Origin: Albula goreensis
Lineage: Eukaryota > Chordata > Actinopteri > Albuliformes > Albulidae
Length of the DNA: 64,000 nucleotides
Reading direction: 5' to 3'
Assembly: GCA_022829145.1 (NCBI GenBank)
Contig: CM040761.1
Location: 1,552,768-1,616,767, forward strand
Below are positions 33,641 to 45,562 of the stretch, one piece after another. Below the pieces are notes generated by a model. It made no database searches, was not told where the DNA came from, and worked only from the letters and a program-made list of their open reading frames with translations. The stretch's first letter is position 1. The number at the start of each line of letters is the position of its first letter. The position numbers were made by a program, and so were the translations under genes.

Positions 33641-36459
33641 TGTGATGACCATCAAAAAGAACAGAGACATATTAAAGTGTCATGTTTCTCTGGCTTTCCC
33701 CTTGAGAAATATATCACTGAAATCTCAATTTAGTTTTTGTATGATTTTATCTGCAGTTAGAGTCTTTCAAAGAACTCCCAGGCCTTACTCACTGAAATCT
33801 TAGGGACATTTTATGAGAGACAAAAGCAACTGCAATATTATAGTATGAGGATATCATTTTGTGGAACACTTTGTAAGATGTTGATTTCATTTGTCTAATT
33901 ATGATTGTCCCACTGGCACCTCCCATTGTTTTCTAATTTGTTTCTTCCTAAATTGCTCCTTTGTGGATTTTGTGAGATTTAGTTCAGGCACAGAATATCT
34001 TTGAATGATCTACGGAGATGCCTGTTTTTGTCTAAAAACAAAATACATCAAGAAACAAATTTTGCTTTTGGGACTTTTGTCAGTGAACCATAAGATTTTA
34101 TAAATTAAAAGACAGCTTCTTTCAATTTTCTAATCCATTAGTGAATTCATTGAAGGATCACAATGATCACATTATTGATTACTGTAGCATGCGAGGGGGT
34201 GGGGGGTGGGGGCAGCTGTAATTAAACAACTGTTATGCAGCTTTTACTTTACTCTGATAAAGAAAACAAAGATACTGAACTTATGGTGGAAATTTACAAT
34301 CTCCCAATCACTGTTATGCTTAATTGGGTAAATACGCTTTAAGAGATAGCAGCTACTCTGTCACACATACATTTGCTTTAATAATTCCTAGGGACATTCT
34401 AGATTCCTACAAATTATTGAAGCATCTTTTGCCATACATGACCAACGGTAAAGTTACAAGTTGCATTAATATCTAGAAATCATTGTATTTCAGTGTTCTC
34501 ATTTGGCAGAAATTTAGACAGTGGATGATACTTTTGATGACACTTTTGTTCTTTGTTCTATAAATCAGGGCCTTTAGAATTTTTATCTATTTGCAGAATC
34601 TTGTTTTCTGTCATAGATTCATCCAAAGCTATAGAGAACACTAAGCACATATATAACGTAATGTATGTTGTGTATTTTCTATTATGGGGAATAAATGAAA
34701 GGGGGTTACCTGCTGCATCAAAACACTAATCAAACACAGATGTAGGGTATATAACTCTTACCACTATACAGTATTCAATATTAAACCAAGGTACTAAAAT
34801 GCTGTTAAGATAAACAATACTATTCTGTGGTTTAGAGTAGAAATATTAATAACATGTGCAGTTCCTCTGACTGTTGTGTGCAAAACTGTGTATCTGCAGC
34901 CATTACGTACCTGCAACATGGGCGAGAGCCCAGAGGTCTCCATGGCACCACGCAGTCCAGAGACTGCTCTAAAAAAGAAACAATGTATGGCTAATCCAAT
35001 CTCTCCTCTGCCAGCCAGGGTAGCATGGGATATTGGCATGCCAGCATTCACACTCAAACTCCAAAAAAATTTGTTATTTGATCATAATTAAAACACCAAA
35101 ATATTAATGCGATACTGCTATTTGCAATTTTGACTGTAAAAAAAACAACCTGATCACCAGGGATCTATTGTCATTTTCCAAGAATTAAATCAAATCAACT
35201 GCCTAATCGTTGCTTTTTTGGTTTCTCTGCAACAATCTCTTGTAATCAGAGTTACAAAAGAGACACACAGTTTCACAAGTGGAAATTTTTTATTGATTGA
35301 TTGATTTATTGGTTTATTTTTGATTGATCTGGGTGACATGGTTTTAGAAATCAGGGCCTGTACCACATGTCTCAAAGCCGGACTGCTGGTTTAGGATATC
35401 TTTTTTATTTGCCATGATTATTTTATTCATTAGGTTAGCATCCTTTTAAAGCACTATGACATCACCCATATTATTTTAACATGTAATTAGGATATTCATG
35501 AATATTTTTTCTGCTCTATTTATTAAGAGTTATTTCACACCAGCTGTGTAAGGTTTAGTTAAAATGAATCAATACTAGGAGCATTTACTTCCATGGCGCA
35601 GTTCATTTCGGTAGGTGAGAACGCCCAGATCAAACCCTGTTGTGAACGAAATGACCACACCCCAGTCAAGTGAGAAAGCTAACCAGACCAACACTATGAA
35701 TTGTGGTATTAAAGAAGCAGGACCAATCAATGACTAAATAAGCAAGCGTGTAATTTTTATTTTTTTTACAGACGACAATCCACTTATGTTTTAGCCATGT
35801 GAAAACCAACCAAATTAAGAGAAAAGAGTGACAATGTATCAAACGATATGCTGGACCAGATCAATCAAACAGACTAGTAGGTGTGCAAGCGTCCAAAAAT
35901 ATTACTTTATAGTGAACTAACTCAAAGCAACTTTTACAACTGATCAGTCCATGACCATTCTAGTCCTGGACTCCATAGTCCAAAAGTAACTGAAAAAAAT
36001 ACAACATGCATTCATGCTAGTGTCTTAAAGGTTCAAGGTTAATTACTGTAGATTAAGGCCTACTCCTTTCTTTAATCTGTTTGTCGTTTCATGTCGAATG
36101 AATACTGAAATGTGGAATTTGACACATACATCCAGTGAAATGATACCAGTATGGTATTCCCCTCTGTAGCTGCCTGTTAAAATTATTTGGATAAAATCCT
36201 CTTCTTCCTGAGTGAAGGCGAAACTGTTTTGCTGGCTTTGTATTCACTCCACTGTTAGATCTACTTCTTGTTTACTGGTTTTAGTGTGATTTGGAAAATT
36301 TTTTGTTTTGTTTTTTTTTTTTTTTTTTTTTGGAGAATTTTGGTTTGGTGTGCAAGATAAATAGCCCATTTAATCAAAGCAAGGTGAGGGGTACGCAAGG
36401 AATTAGGAAAGTTTAACTGTCAAAGTACCGCTGCAACTAATGCAAGCTCTGTTGCTCTT
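33641..36459. other. AT-rich non-coding DNA, poly-T tract
   Basis: A G-rich run (GAGGGGGTGGGGGGTGGGGG) occurs near 34194, ATTGATTG repeats near 35292 and a poly-T run of about 23 near 36308-36332. No element or gene was recognised. Confidence 0.4.
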
Positions 36460-37780
36460 GTAGGGATTATATAAGCCACACGTGTGGCACCAGTTATGTA
36501 AGAGTTTATTATTCTATTCCCCATGCATGGTACCACTTATATATAGAACAATTAATTATATCTATATCCTCAAAAGGGTGCCGGATTCTAACAAGGCGAC
36601 ACAAAATAATATTAATATTCCATATAAACATAAGTATACCAAGGTTTTACCCCAAGTAGACTCACGTGGAAATCAGTCTCATTTTAATAATTAATCAGTC
36701 TCATTTTTAATAATTATGAACTATAATTATTGACACTCTAATCTATAATTAAAGATACAACAACTATTAATTCATAACTGTTGAAGGCATTACGTTCAGA
36801 CTTGTTTGACTCCGGCTCATGTTCAACACAGACACAATGTTTAGTAAAATGTATTTATTAAACAATAATGAAAATCCGAACTAGACAGTTTATATTGATC
36901 TAAGGAAAATGTATATGCATTTGTGAGAGTGTGCGTGCGTGCATAGGTTAGGAACAATGGCCGTGTTCCCGTTTGTGTGTACACATGCTGGTAACGTGCA
37001 TGGCACTTAATAATGCTCCAAATTCCACAGCTGGCATGGTGGATATGGAGAAAAATGTGTATGTCGTGTTAGTCATTATGGAGATCGCATGCAGAGATCT
37101 TGGTTAAGAAGGTTAAATTATAAACTCCTGTTTGAGGAATATATACTAAATGATACTAGCATAAAACTGATTAGCTGTAGCTAGCTAGCCATCACAGTTA
37201 TACAAAGTGGACTATTAACAATTATACACAATACCGATACAGCAAATACATTACATTGTAATTAAACAGAACATGAAACTTTCAATGTGAGTGCCTGGTG
37301 TGTCCATCTTATGTGAGTTGCTATCGTCCGTCTGTTGTTGGAGAAGGAATCCCGCTGCTGAACTTTCTGAAACGTCACGTCATCCCAGTTTGCATGTCTG
37401 GTTTGGATGATTTGGTTCGCTGTGGTTTGGATGTTTTAGATGCTGTGAAGCAAGCTAAAACAAGTGTTCAGTATTCCACACAGGATGGCTGTGGATCCGT
37501 CACATGGAGTAGGCCAGTAATGCACCTTGCTGTGCAGGATGGTTGAGCGCTTGCCGCCGAGACGAATCACAGGCCTGGAGCAAAAGTTTCTTGCTTGCGC
37601 TCCACGTGCCAGGGGCGGACGAACAAGAAGAGCAGAAAAGACAAGAAGGGAGAAGCGACCAGAAGCAACAGGAAGAGACAATGAGTTTGTCTGTCATTTT
37701 ATTGCTTAAGTTTTGCCCTCTGCATGTTTCCGCTGCTACAGTATTGGTGTACCGTAGCGCACATTGGCTGTCTTAAGCAG
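36460..37780. other. Unclassified, possibly LTR-type, sequence
   Basis: Starts near a CCACACGTGTGG palindrome (36477-36488), contains a short tandem repeat AATCAGTCTCATTTTTAATA (36671-36716, two copies) and an AATAAT-rich part with TTTATTAAACAATAATG near 36851. The part 37290-37760 is GC-richer with several short frames. The mixture resembles retroelement long terminal repeats, but no TG..CA ends with target duplication were found, so no family is given. Confidence 0.25.
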
Positions 37781-38117
37781 TGAGGCTGTTCAAAACACTC
37801 GCTCACTGGTGATGTCAGGGTGAGCGTGTGCACATTGGTAAAGCTGTTTGCTAGGGACCTTACACTGACAATGTTTAATTAATGATTCCAAGTTCTTCCT
37901 TTGAGAACCTTATTCTTCCTTTTTCCATTTTTCCTTCCATCACCCTCTTCTGTGGTTACCCGATGGAAATGGAAACCCAGATAATAGACAATGAATGAGT
38001 ACAATCTGCATCTCTGGTTTGAAGAGGAGAAGTGGCCTCGTTGACATAGTTTGAGAGGCTCAATCAGAACCAGTTGTCTTCTTGTACCAGTTTGAAAGAG
38101 CTTTGCTGGTTTATGCA
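37781..38117. other. Non-coding DNA
   Basis: Nothing specific seen. Confidence 0.3.
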
Positions 38118-38374
38118 GTGTGGCCACTGAGCCAGGTGGTGAGGGAAGGGAAAACCAGACAAAATCAACAAAAATTAGCCAAAGGCCCTTTTTTCATTGG
38201 GAATTACAACTAAACCAATGAATAAACACTCTCATTTCAGCCCACCTGGTTAGTAAGGCCACTGCTGTTGAAGCTCTGGTTGGCTGTCCAGGCTGAGGGA
38301 AGGAACCAGGAGACAGCAGTACAATGGGAGGAGCCAAGGAGCTTGCTCCTCCCTTCACCTCTCCTGGCACCATA
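38118..38374 (-). mobile_element. Internally deleted relative of the 7856-8262 LTR
   Basis: GTGGCCACTGAGCCAGGTGG at the left and GAGGAGCCAAGGAGCTTGCT towards the right match the complement of the solo LTR at 7856-8262 (GGCCACTGGGCCGGGTGG and GAGGAGCCGAGTAGCTTGCT). The middle third of the LTR is missing here. The right end CTGGCACCATA is a decayed version of the LTR start. No target duplication is visible. Confidence 0.75.
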
Positions 38375-39139
38375 GCAGCCTCTGATTGAAATCGGGTCCT
38401 TGACGGACTTTGACTAATTTAGAACTAAGAAGCTTGGTTATCAGAACCTTGGTCATGAGTTCAGAACAAATGAACAGTTAAGAAGTCCAGTAGCTACAGT
38501 GGGGTGTTTATTTTGTGTTAACAGCATGGTTTCGTCCACAATAGGGAGCCAACCACTGTTTGCCTTGGGGTTTCCTGTCCCAGCCAGTTGTTGACTGTTT
38601 CCAGCTAATACATAAAACTCACAGTTGGAGGTGGCACCAATGATGTCACAAATAATATCAAAGATGATGTAAGTAATGGATTTCACATTCAAATTCGTAG
38701 CTCATTCCCAACAATATTCTTTGATATGAATTTCCTTGTTTTTGCATGGAAATGAAGCTGACATAACAAAAAAATGTTTCATGACCTTAAGTGTGAACAT
38801 TTGCCAGTATAAACTTACCACCCACCATGTGCAGAGACACTTATAGGTCTAGGAAACTTATAGGCTTATGGCTGCTCTTCAAGCCCACACTGAGTCTGGC
38901 AGGAAGACTGTTATGCATTCTGCACCCTCTGCCAGGAATAGCCTCCAGAAAAAGCTAAAACTTCAGGCCTTAGTCACTCTCAGTGAATTTAAAAGTACTC
39001 TCAAGAGTTTGGAAACAGAATGCACTGGAATCTACAAATGTTTTTAACTGTCAATGTCTGTTTTTATTTTTATGTGTTGTTATGTCATCTTTCATAAAAC
39101 TACATGTGCTGCCCTCTTTGGTCATTATCTTAATTAAAA
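38375..39139. other. Non-coding DNA
   Basis: AT-rich, poly-A run of twelve near 39135. Nothing else recognised. Confidence 0.35.
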
Positions 39140-39330
39140 AAAAAAAACATTAATCTCAGAGAGCCTTTGTACCTCAAGGGTTGCAGGTTTGATTCCCAGG
39201 TAGCATGGTACTGGTACAGGTCAGCAGAACACAGAGCATCATACTTAACCTGATTTGCTTTTGTGAATATCCATCTGTATAATGTGTTAAATAGTGTGTT
39301 AATATGAAAGCTGTGTAGTTAATGCAAAGA
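39140..39330 (+). mobile_element. Decayed tRNA-derived SINE
   Basis: A box-B-like GGTTTGATTCC at 39186-39196 is followed by AACCTGATTTGCTTTTGTGA and ATATCCATCTGTATAATG, a body typical of fish tRNA-SINEs. Box A is poorly preserved and the 3' tail is lost. Confidence 0.5.
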
Positions 39331-40734
39331 TGGTTTGGTCGGCATGCTCCTCTGCCTGGCAGGGGCCATGACCAGCCACCCCTCCTCCTTCTAGTTCCAA
39401 CTGTTGCTGCACAATGTCAGGTAGTATAGATATTTAAGCTACTGCAGCCCCTGTAGCAACCATGTCTGCTATTTTTGCACATTTGGAGGCATCCGCCTCT
39501 AGATTTTTAATTTTTTTGGCCTGCCTTCTCTTCTCCGTACCCGCCTTTTGTTTATCCATCTTGATGCCCTAATCCATCCATGGATTTTTGGCATCTGACA
39601 CGAGAAACACAGAGGACAGAGGGGGAGGGATGGGGCCAAGTAAGAGATGGGATTAGGCCAGCCCAGTGTCAATTAAGAAAAAAACCAATGGGCCGATCTA
39701 CCTGTTTTATGGGCCAAACAAAAAACCTCTGCCAACCATGCGGGGCTAAATGGCTCTCCAGGGTCCAACCAGGCCCAAACCTGCAAGGGAGCTCACCTGT
39801 CTGGGAGTGGGGTTGAGGGCAAGGCCTAAACAATCAACACCCCAAGAGACTTAAATACACCTTTGAAACTGTCCAGAAGGTGTTCTTGTACCCTGGAGAT
39901 TCCCACTCGAATACTGTCACTCAAGAATATGCTTCTTAAATATTAAAAGCCGTAGACCATTTGTGTTCTGGAAGGTTCAGAAAATTGCTTTTTCCTGAAT
40001 TATTTTTTTTTGGTTGCCATTGGCGTTTTTAATTTTCATTGAGAAAATAAAGCAAGGCTCTGTGAGAAGAATGGCTTCATTTTAACAACATAGATTACTT
40101 TGGCCAACACATTAAGAATTCATAAGTAACTGATTATAATAAGCCTTTTGAGTTAGCCTGAAGAAATGACCAGCTGAATCAGCTGAATTAACAGTTTTTA
40201 GTTGGCTCAATTTTTTTGTTTTTCTAAACTTTCCAAGTTTCAAAGCCATATCAATTTTGATATGACATTTGAATAACTTAATTTTATGTTACATACACTA
40301 ACTGATGTTGTGTGAATGTGCTATCAGCAGTTCAGCCAATTTTAGTTTGTTAGTCATCTCATCATTGTAACTTATCTTGCCAACTGGATTTTATGATTTG
40401 TAGAATTTATCACTAAAAAGTCAAGAAAACTACAAAGTGCTATTGATATCAGTTAAACGTTATTTAAGAATTTTTCATTGGGAGGAGCAAGTATTTACTG
40501 TGTATGCAATAAAGAAATTGGAGTATCATTTTCCATTTCTCTTTAAAAGCCATCAGCAGTTGCACCTAGCTGGATTGCTAGTTATTTTTTTTATTTTAAA
40601 TTAAATGTTCAAATTTAATATAGACCGATATATAAGAATATATATAAATTAAGCATATTATTTGGGAAAATATGTTTGCTGTACAGTGACAGGCATATTT
40701 AATACCTGTAGGATTTATCATTGCCCAGACACAA
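39331..40734. other. Non-coding DNA
   Basis: AT-rich; frame 39580-39816 has no domain. No element recognised. Confidence 0.35.
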
Positions 40735-41100
40735 AGTAAAAGTTGTATTCTTAAGGCTTGGTGGTATTATGGTGATATGGTATAGCACAGTTATTTGAAA
40801 TCTCGTTGGTGTGGTTTTCAGTACTAAAAAGAGGTTTGTTTTTTCCACAAAGGTGGTGAGCTGAAGTAGCTGTTTGAGGCAATACATTGTTATACATAAC
40901 TCATGTCATACATAACTCATAACTCATACATAACTCACTAGATCTGCATTTAAAAAATGAAAAAAGTTCATTAACCTACTTTGCTAGCCTGAGCTTACTT
41001 TAACTTCATAGAACATGTAAACCCTGTCTTTGTTTGGAACAGACATGGTGGGGGTTATTCTTTCTTTGGCTACGAAACAAACCATCACATTAATTCATTA
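40735..41100 (+). repeat. Unclassified dispersed repeat, copy 1 (partner at 49180-49510)
   Basis: Shared islands in the same order and strand as 49180-49510: GGTGGTATTATGGTG, CTAAAAAG.GG, GCTGTTTGAG, TTGCTAGCCTGAG.TT and ACAAACC.TCAC.TTAATTCAT-like. This copy contains a small CATACATAACT tandem repeat (40890-40938). No termini or coding content. Confidence 0.6.
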
Positions 41101-41259
41101 ATGTGAAGAAGCAGACGAAGGACATTCTTGTCATGTTATTCTCAACATGCTTTCGACATATCACAAACTTTTGTTTATTGTCAATGTTCACATTTGATTT
41201 AACACATAAAACAGCCTTCAATTTCAAGTTCACTTTATTTGATTTAACCCAGGTCCATA

Positions 41260-42430
41260 ACAGCATCAATTCAATTTGGACAAGTTCAAGACTATACTTT
41301 TATTGTCATTCTATGCCACACATATTACAAGAACACAGGTATGATTAGACAAGGAGGTATGATTCAGACAGTATTAAATACAGGACCGAAACACAATGTA
41401 TTACATGAAGGATGTACCACCGTCCCTGAGTAGAGAGAGTGCAAGTCCATGGATACGTGTCTGTGCAGAGACAGTAAAGTGACTAGTGCCTGTTGTTAGG
41501 AAGTGTTTGGAGGGAGACCAGGCAGAAAAGGGTCATCTGAGTGTTCAGAATTCTGACAGCTTGGGGAAGAAGCTTTTGCTGAGTCTTGTAGATCTGGTCT
41601 GGATGCTGTGATACCTCCTACCGGGGGCAGGAGGGTAAAGAGACTGCAGGAGGGGTGGTGGGGGTCGGCTGCGATGTTCCTAGCCATGTTGCTGCAGCAC
41701 CTCAGGTAGATGTCCCGAATCGGAGGTAGGGACACTGCAATGCTGTTCTCCGCTGCCTTCACTATCCGTTGTAGGGATCTGCGGTCTGCGATATTGGAGC
41801 TTCCATACCAGACAGCTGGTCAGGACACTCACAATAACACTACGATAGATTGTGGTGAGGATTGAGGGGGAGCCTGGCTTCCCTGAGTCGCTGCAGAAGG
41901 TAGAGCCATTCTTGACCAGGGATGACGTGTTCAGTATCCAGGTGAGGTTCCCAGAATGTGCACTCCGAGGAACTCAAAGCTCTCTACGGTCTGCGCAGCA
42001 GTGTTGTTGAAGATCGGGGGGCGTGACGTTCACGAGTCCTCCTGAAGTCCACAATCCTCTCCTTTGGCTTGCCCACGTTGAGGTTAGGTTGTTGTTGTTG
42101 CACCAGTCCATTAGCTGGTCCACCTCTGCTCTATATGCAGACTTGTTGTTATCAGTGATTAGGCCCATCACTGTGGTGTCATCTGCAAACTTGATGATGC
42201 AGTTTGAGCTTGGCAGTCCAGTCATGTGTCGTCAAGGTGAACAGAAGTGGGCTGAGTACACAGCCCTTGGGGGGCCCGATGACTGATGTTAGTGCAACAG
42301 GTCAGGTAGTTATGTACGCATGTCACAGTGGATTTATTTGGCAGAGGTGTAAAAGTTGGTATCTTGAAGCATGTGGGCATGACTGTCTGAATCAAGGATA
42401 TGTTGAAGATGTCTGTGAACATACCTTGTT
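41260..42430 (-). pseudogene. L2-like LINE ORF2 relic with fingers and motif A deleted
   Basis: In minus-strand order: FTDIFNISLIQTVMPTCFKI (from 42417), then LPNKSTVTCVHNYL (to about 42300), a deletion, an APQG motif-B remnant (about 42270), NCIIKFADDTTVMGLI (42201-42154) with the motif C aspartates at about 42183-42178, DQLMDWCNNNNL, ESFEFLGVHI (about 41975), SLQRIVKAAENSIAV (about 41770) and SCSLFTLLPP (about 41650). The 3' UTR runs to about 41260. The missing part is the stretch before motif B including motif A. Several frameshifts. The fragment at 30531 lacks the opposite part. Confidence 0.8.
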
Positions 42431-42469
42431 CTCCAGCTTGACCAGAGTGGGTGCTATCGTGATGAAACC

Positions 42470-42566
42470 AACAAATTTAGTTAGGCAGTGGCAAGACCAG
42501 GATTTGAACCCCTCATCTCAGAGCTCCCAAGCTTACCATGTTAGCCAACCAGAGGCCCAATACTAT
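42470..42566 (-). mobile_element. tRNA-derived SINE head (or tRNA pseudogene)
   Basis: On the minus strand GGTTCAAATCC (42510-42500) is a perfect pol III box B. Upstream TGGTTGGCTAACATGG is a plausible box A. The fold is not a clean cloverleaf, so it is read as a SINE head rather than a working tRNA. Confidence 0.5.
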
Positions 42567-44720
42567 GTTTATAATTTAATGAGCATCTAAGGTGAATAAT
42601 ACATTTGCTCTAGAGTTAGTTTTACTTGACCTTATGATTATATCTGTGTTCGCATATTGTAAGTCTTGAGGTCTGTGAATTATTGCCCATGGGTTCATAG
42701 AGTTTCAAAAAGCACATAACTCCAAAAGTGTTAATTATTCTATATTTATTTGAGATGTGCAGACTGAGGAAAATGTTGAGGCCAAAGCACAGTCATGCAT
42801 TTATTTCATTCAGCTGCTCAATTGTTGGCGATGGTAAGGGAAACATTTTTTCCCTCTGTTATCCAGAAATAATCTAAATGAGTTGTCCTGCTTCATGCAA
42901 TACAGTAACACACAAAAAACTGTAATATCAATTTCCGATCGATAGAAGTGCACAACGTAATACAGGGCAAAATAAAGAAAGAAATACAAGTCAAAGTCAG
43001 AAATTCGTGTAGAGCGTGCTTTAATTAGAAAAGCCTGATTTGTATGAATCTCCACCCCAAACATGCAAGTATCCTATGCAAGTGTAAAGAAAGAAGAAAT
43101 TTTCTTCAACAAGATTTATTCAACAACTTCAACAAGAGTTTATCTTTTTTTCTCTTTCACACCACTTGCTTCATCTGAAATCCTGCCCTACTCTGGTGGA
43201 GAATGAGGGCACTGGCACAGGTGCATGTTAAATAACAAACATAAACCTTTTTTTTAAAAAAAAAACCTGTTTGTTTTACATTTTCAATGCAGTGTGGCAA
43301 TTTCATCAGGGCAGAGAGCCCTCTCAGAAAAAAAACATTGGTCAGTGGCTGGCCTCCCTGGCAGTGGTGCAACATGTTTCCCACCTTCCAGAACCCTTCC
43401 CATCATCCCTATATCAACTCAGGACCACCTCACACAAATGGGAGATGATGTGGAGGTGTGCCTGTGTACCTTAAAGAGGAAAGCAGATGGGGAGATATGG
43501 GATCATCACTAGAGATGCTCAGCTAGCTTGAGTGTTGAGAGGATGTAGACCAGCCTACTCCACTTTACACAAAATACAAATAAAACACAAAATCCACTGC
43601 TTTGGCCAGCTGATAATGCACTTACACCATGCAATATATAAGTATCACAAAGCTTTACAAAGTCTCCACATTATTGCATCTCCCAGCTACTGGTTAACAA
43701 TACTGTTCCAGACAACAGCAGATGCTAATATGCTATTTACTACAAAATCGCTAAATTACTGAAAGCCATCAGACAGGCCAGCCCCATAGTTAACCCTACA
43801 GAGGGCTGTATTGCTGTAGGGCTGTGTAATGGTCAGGCTCAGTGCTTCAGCTACTTCATTAAAGGGCCTGCTCAATCCTCAAGACAAGAAGGTAACTACA
43901 GAGTGTGAATTGGCCCCAGCCCACCAGAGCTTGGCTGGATACTTTTGTCACGTCAAGCTTAACAGCCTCAGTCAGATCTCATCTGGAAAGAGATAGCAAA
44001 ATTTCAATTTCCAGGACCTACCAAGTGCCTCGTGCTTTAAACCGAACTTGCACGCCCCCTATTCAATCTGCACACTGACACATCCTGCACTTCACAAACC
44101 CACTCTGCACACTGACAAATTTCAGCCTGGGATTGTGATTTTGTGCTACACTGTTACACAAAATATCCTAAAATGGTCCATTTGTGTGCTTGTTACTACC
44201 CCCTTTATATTAACATGTAGGAAAGGTTTATTTAGGAGGAGCTAACCAATGCAAGAGGAGACAGTGCAGTCACTTTAGTTTGGTGTAGGTGGGACTGATA
44301 GCTTTTTGTTCTCAAGCAAAACGTAAGGGGTGAGAAGAAGGCACCATCATAGAGGGAGAGAGTAATCTGTCTTTCCTCCTGTTTCTGTGAGAGCAAGTCA
44401 TTCCTCTGTTTGCTGTGAAAGTTTGGCTTAACAAAGCAGCTGCCGTGGAAACACACACCCACACACAGCTCCACTTATTGCTTCAGTAACATTATTGCTT
44501 CGGCACCAGAGAGCACCAGACCTAATAAAAAAGGATAAGAACGGCCTGATTAAATGACAAATCTGCCCTCTGTTTCTCAGTAATCTCAAAGCTGGAAACC
44601 TATAATGTCTCATGATCAAAGAAAATAACACTTTGGCAAAGACATATGAAGTCAGGTCATAATGACATATATTTCAGAAGCTCCCATTAGATTTCACCAG
44701 GCTATTTTTCCACACATCGC
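42567..44720. other. Non-coding DNA, nothing specific recognised
   Basis: AT-rich with T/A runs near 43250-43265. Frames at 43157-43512 overlap on both strands and lack domains. Confidence 0.35.
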
Positions 44721-44724
44721 CCAC

Positions 44725-44935
44725 AAACTTGGCTCAGTAGGAAGCTTTCTGTTTGTGACATTCTAATTAAAATACATTTTTGGTACCCCTGAGGTTGGTG
44801 GTTCAAGCCCCAGTCAAGCCACAGGACTCCACCTTCACTCCACATTGCTCCCATGGGGGATTGGCCCTTGGTTACCCTAATCAACTGTAAGCTGCTTTGT
44901 ATGAAAGATCAGCTAAATGACTGTGATGTAAAAAC
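44725..44935 (+). mobile_element. tRNA-derived SINE, copy with internal insertion
   Basis: Box A TGGCTCAGTAGG (44730-44741) and box B GGTTCAAGCCC (44800-44810) are too far apart because about 30 AT-rich bases lie between them. The body after box B (CCAGTCAAGCCACAGGACTC onward) and the tail AACTGTAAGCTGCTTTGTAT match the next SINE. Confidence 0.75.
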
Positions 44936-44989
44936 ATAAGGACGGATCCAAGACGTTGTATAAAAATACAATTGTATAACATACAATAT

Positions 44990-45217
44990 GGGGCAGCCTG
45001 TAGTCTAGTGGCCAAGATACATGACTGGTACCCCTGAGGTTGGTGGTTCAAGCCCCAGTCCAGCCACAGCACACACACCATTGCTGTTGGGTCCTTGAGC
45101 AAGGCCCCAAACCCCACATTGCTCCCAGGGGCGAGTGGCAGTTGGTTGTGGCCAGTGGTAGCCTAATCAACTGTAAGTTGCTTTGCATAAAAGCATCCAC
45201 TAAATGACTGTAATGTT
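44990..45217 (+). mobile_element. Full-length tRNA-derived SINE with UnaL2-like tail
   Basis: The head GGGGCAGCCTG is followed by a perfect box A, TAGTCTAGTGG (45001-45011), and box B, GGTTCAAGCCC (45045-45055). After a body of about 110 bases the 3' end reads TAAGTTGCTTTGCATAAAAG, CATCCACTAAATGACTGTAATG, close to the UnaL2-type LINE tail (GCTTTGGATAAAAGCGTCTG). This matches the rule that tRNA-SINEs share the tail of the LINE that moves them. Transcription would be by RNA polymerase III. The SINE at 44725 is about 55 bases upstream in the same orientation. Confidence 0.9.
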
Positions 45218-45562
45218 AATTTAACAGAGAGATACAAAAATGAAATTAGCATCAATCCTTCAACAATTCATAATGGGCAAAAAGGCATGATAGCAACAGT
45301 TCTGTACGCAGGGTTGCTAACTCTCACACTTCTGGTGTGAAACACATGATTCAGGCTCTCTTTCACAGTCTCACACCAGATGCTCTGTTACTGATATGGA
45401 AAACATGCTGAAAAGGTCTTCAGCATCTTGGATTTTCCATCAGCACCATGGAGTGATTCGTGTAAATAACCACAGATTCTTGATTGGACCACATCAAGGT
45501 TCTCCACCAATCAAATTTCAGCTGTCCTCTCACTCACTGTTCTGCGTGTTCTGCCTTAGGGG
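45218..45562. other. Non-coding DNA
   Basis: Nothing specific recognised. Confidence 0.3.

Noticed and set aside
36308..36332. Poly-T as the tail of a minus-strand retrocopy
   Set aside because: No gene-like sequence or target duplication next to it.
42470..45055. Functional tRNA genes at the box A/box B sites
   Set aside because: The box motifs belong to SINE heads with SINE bodies and tails; no clean cloverleaf or terminator follows.
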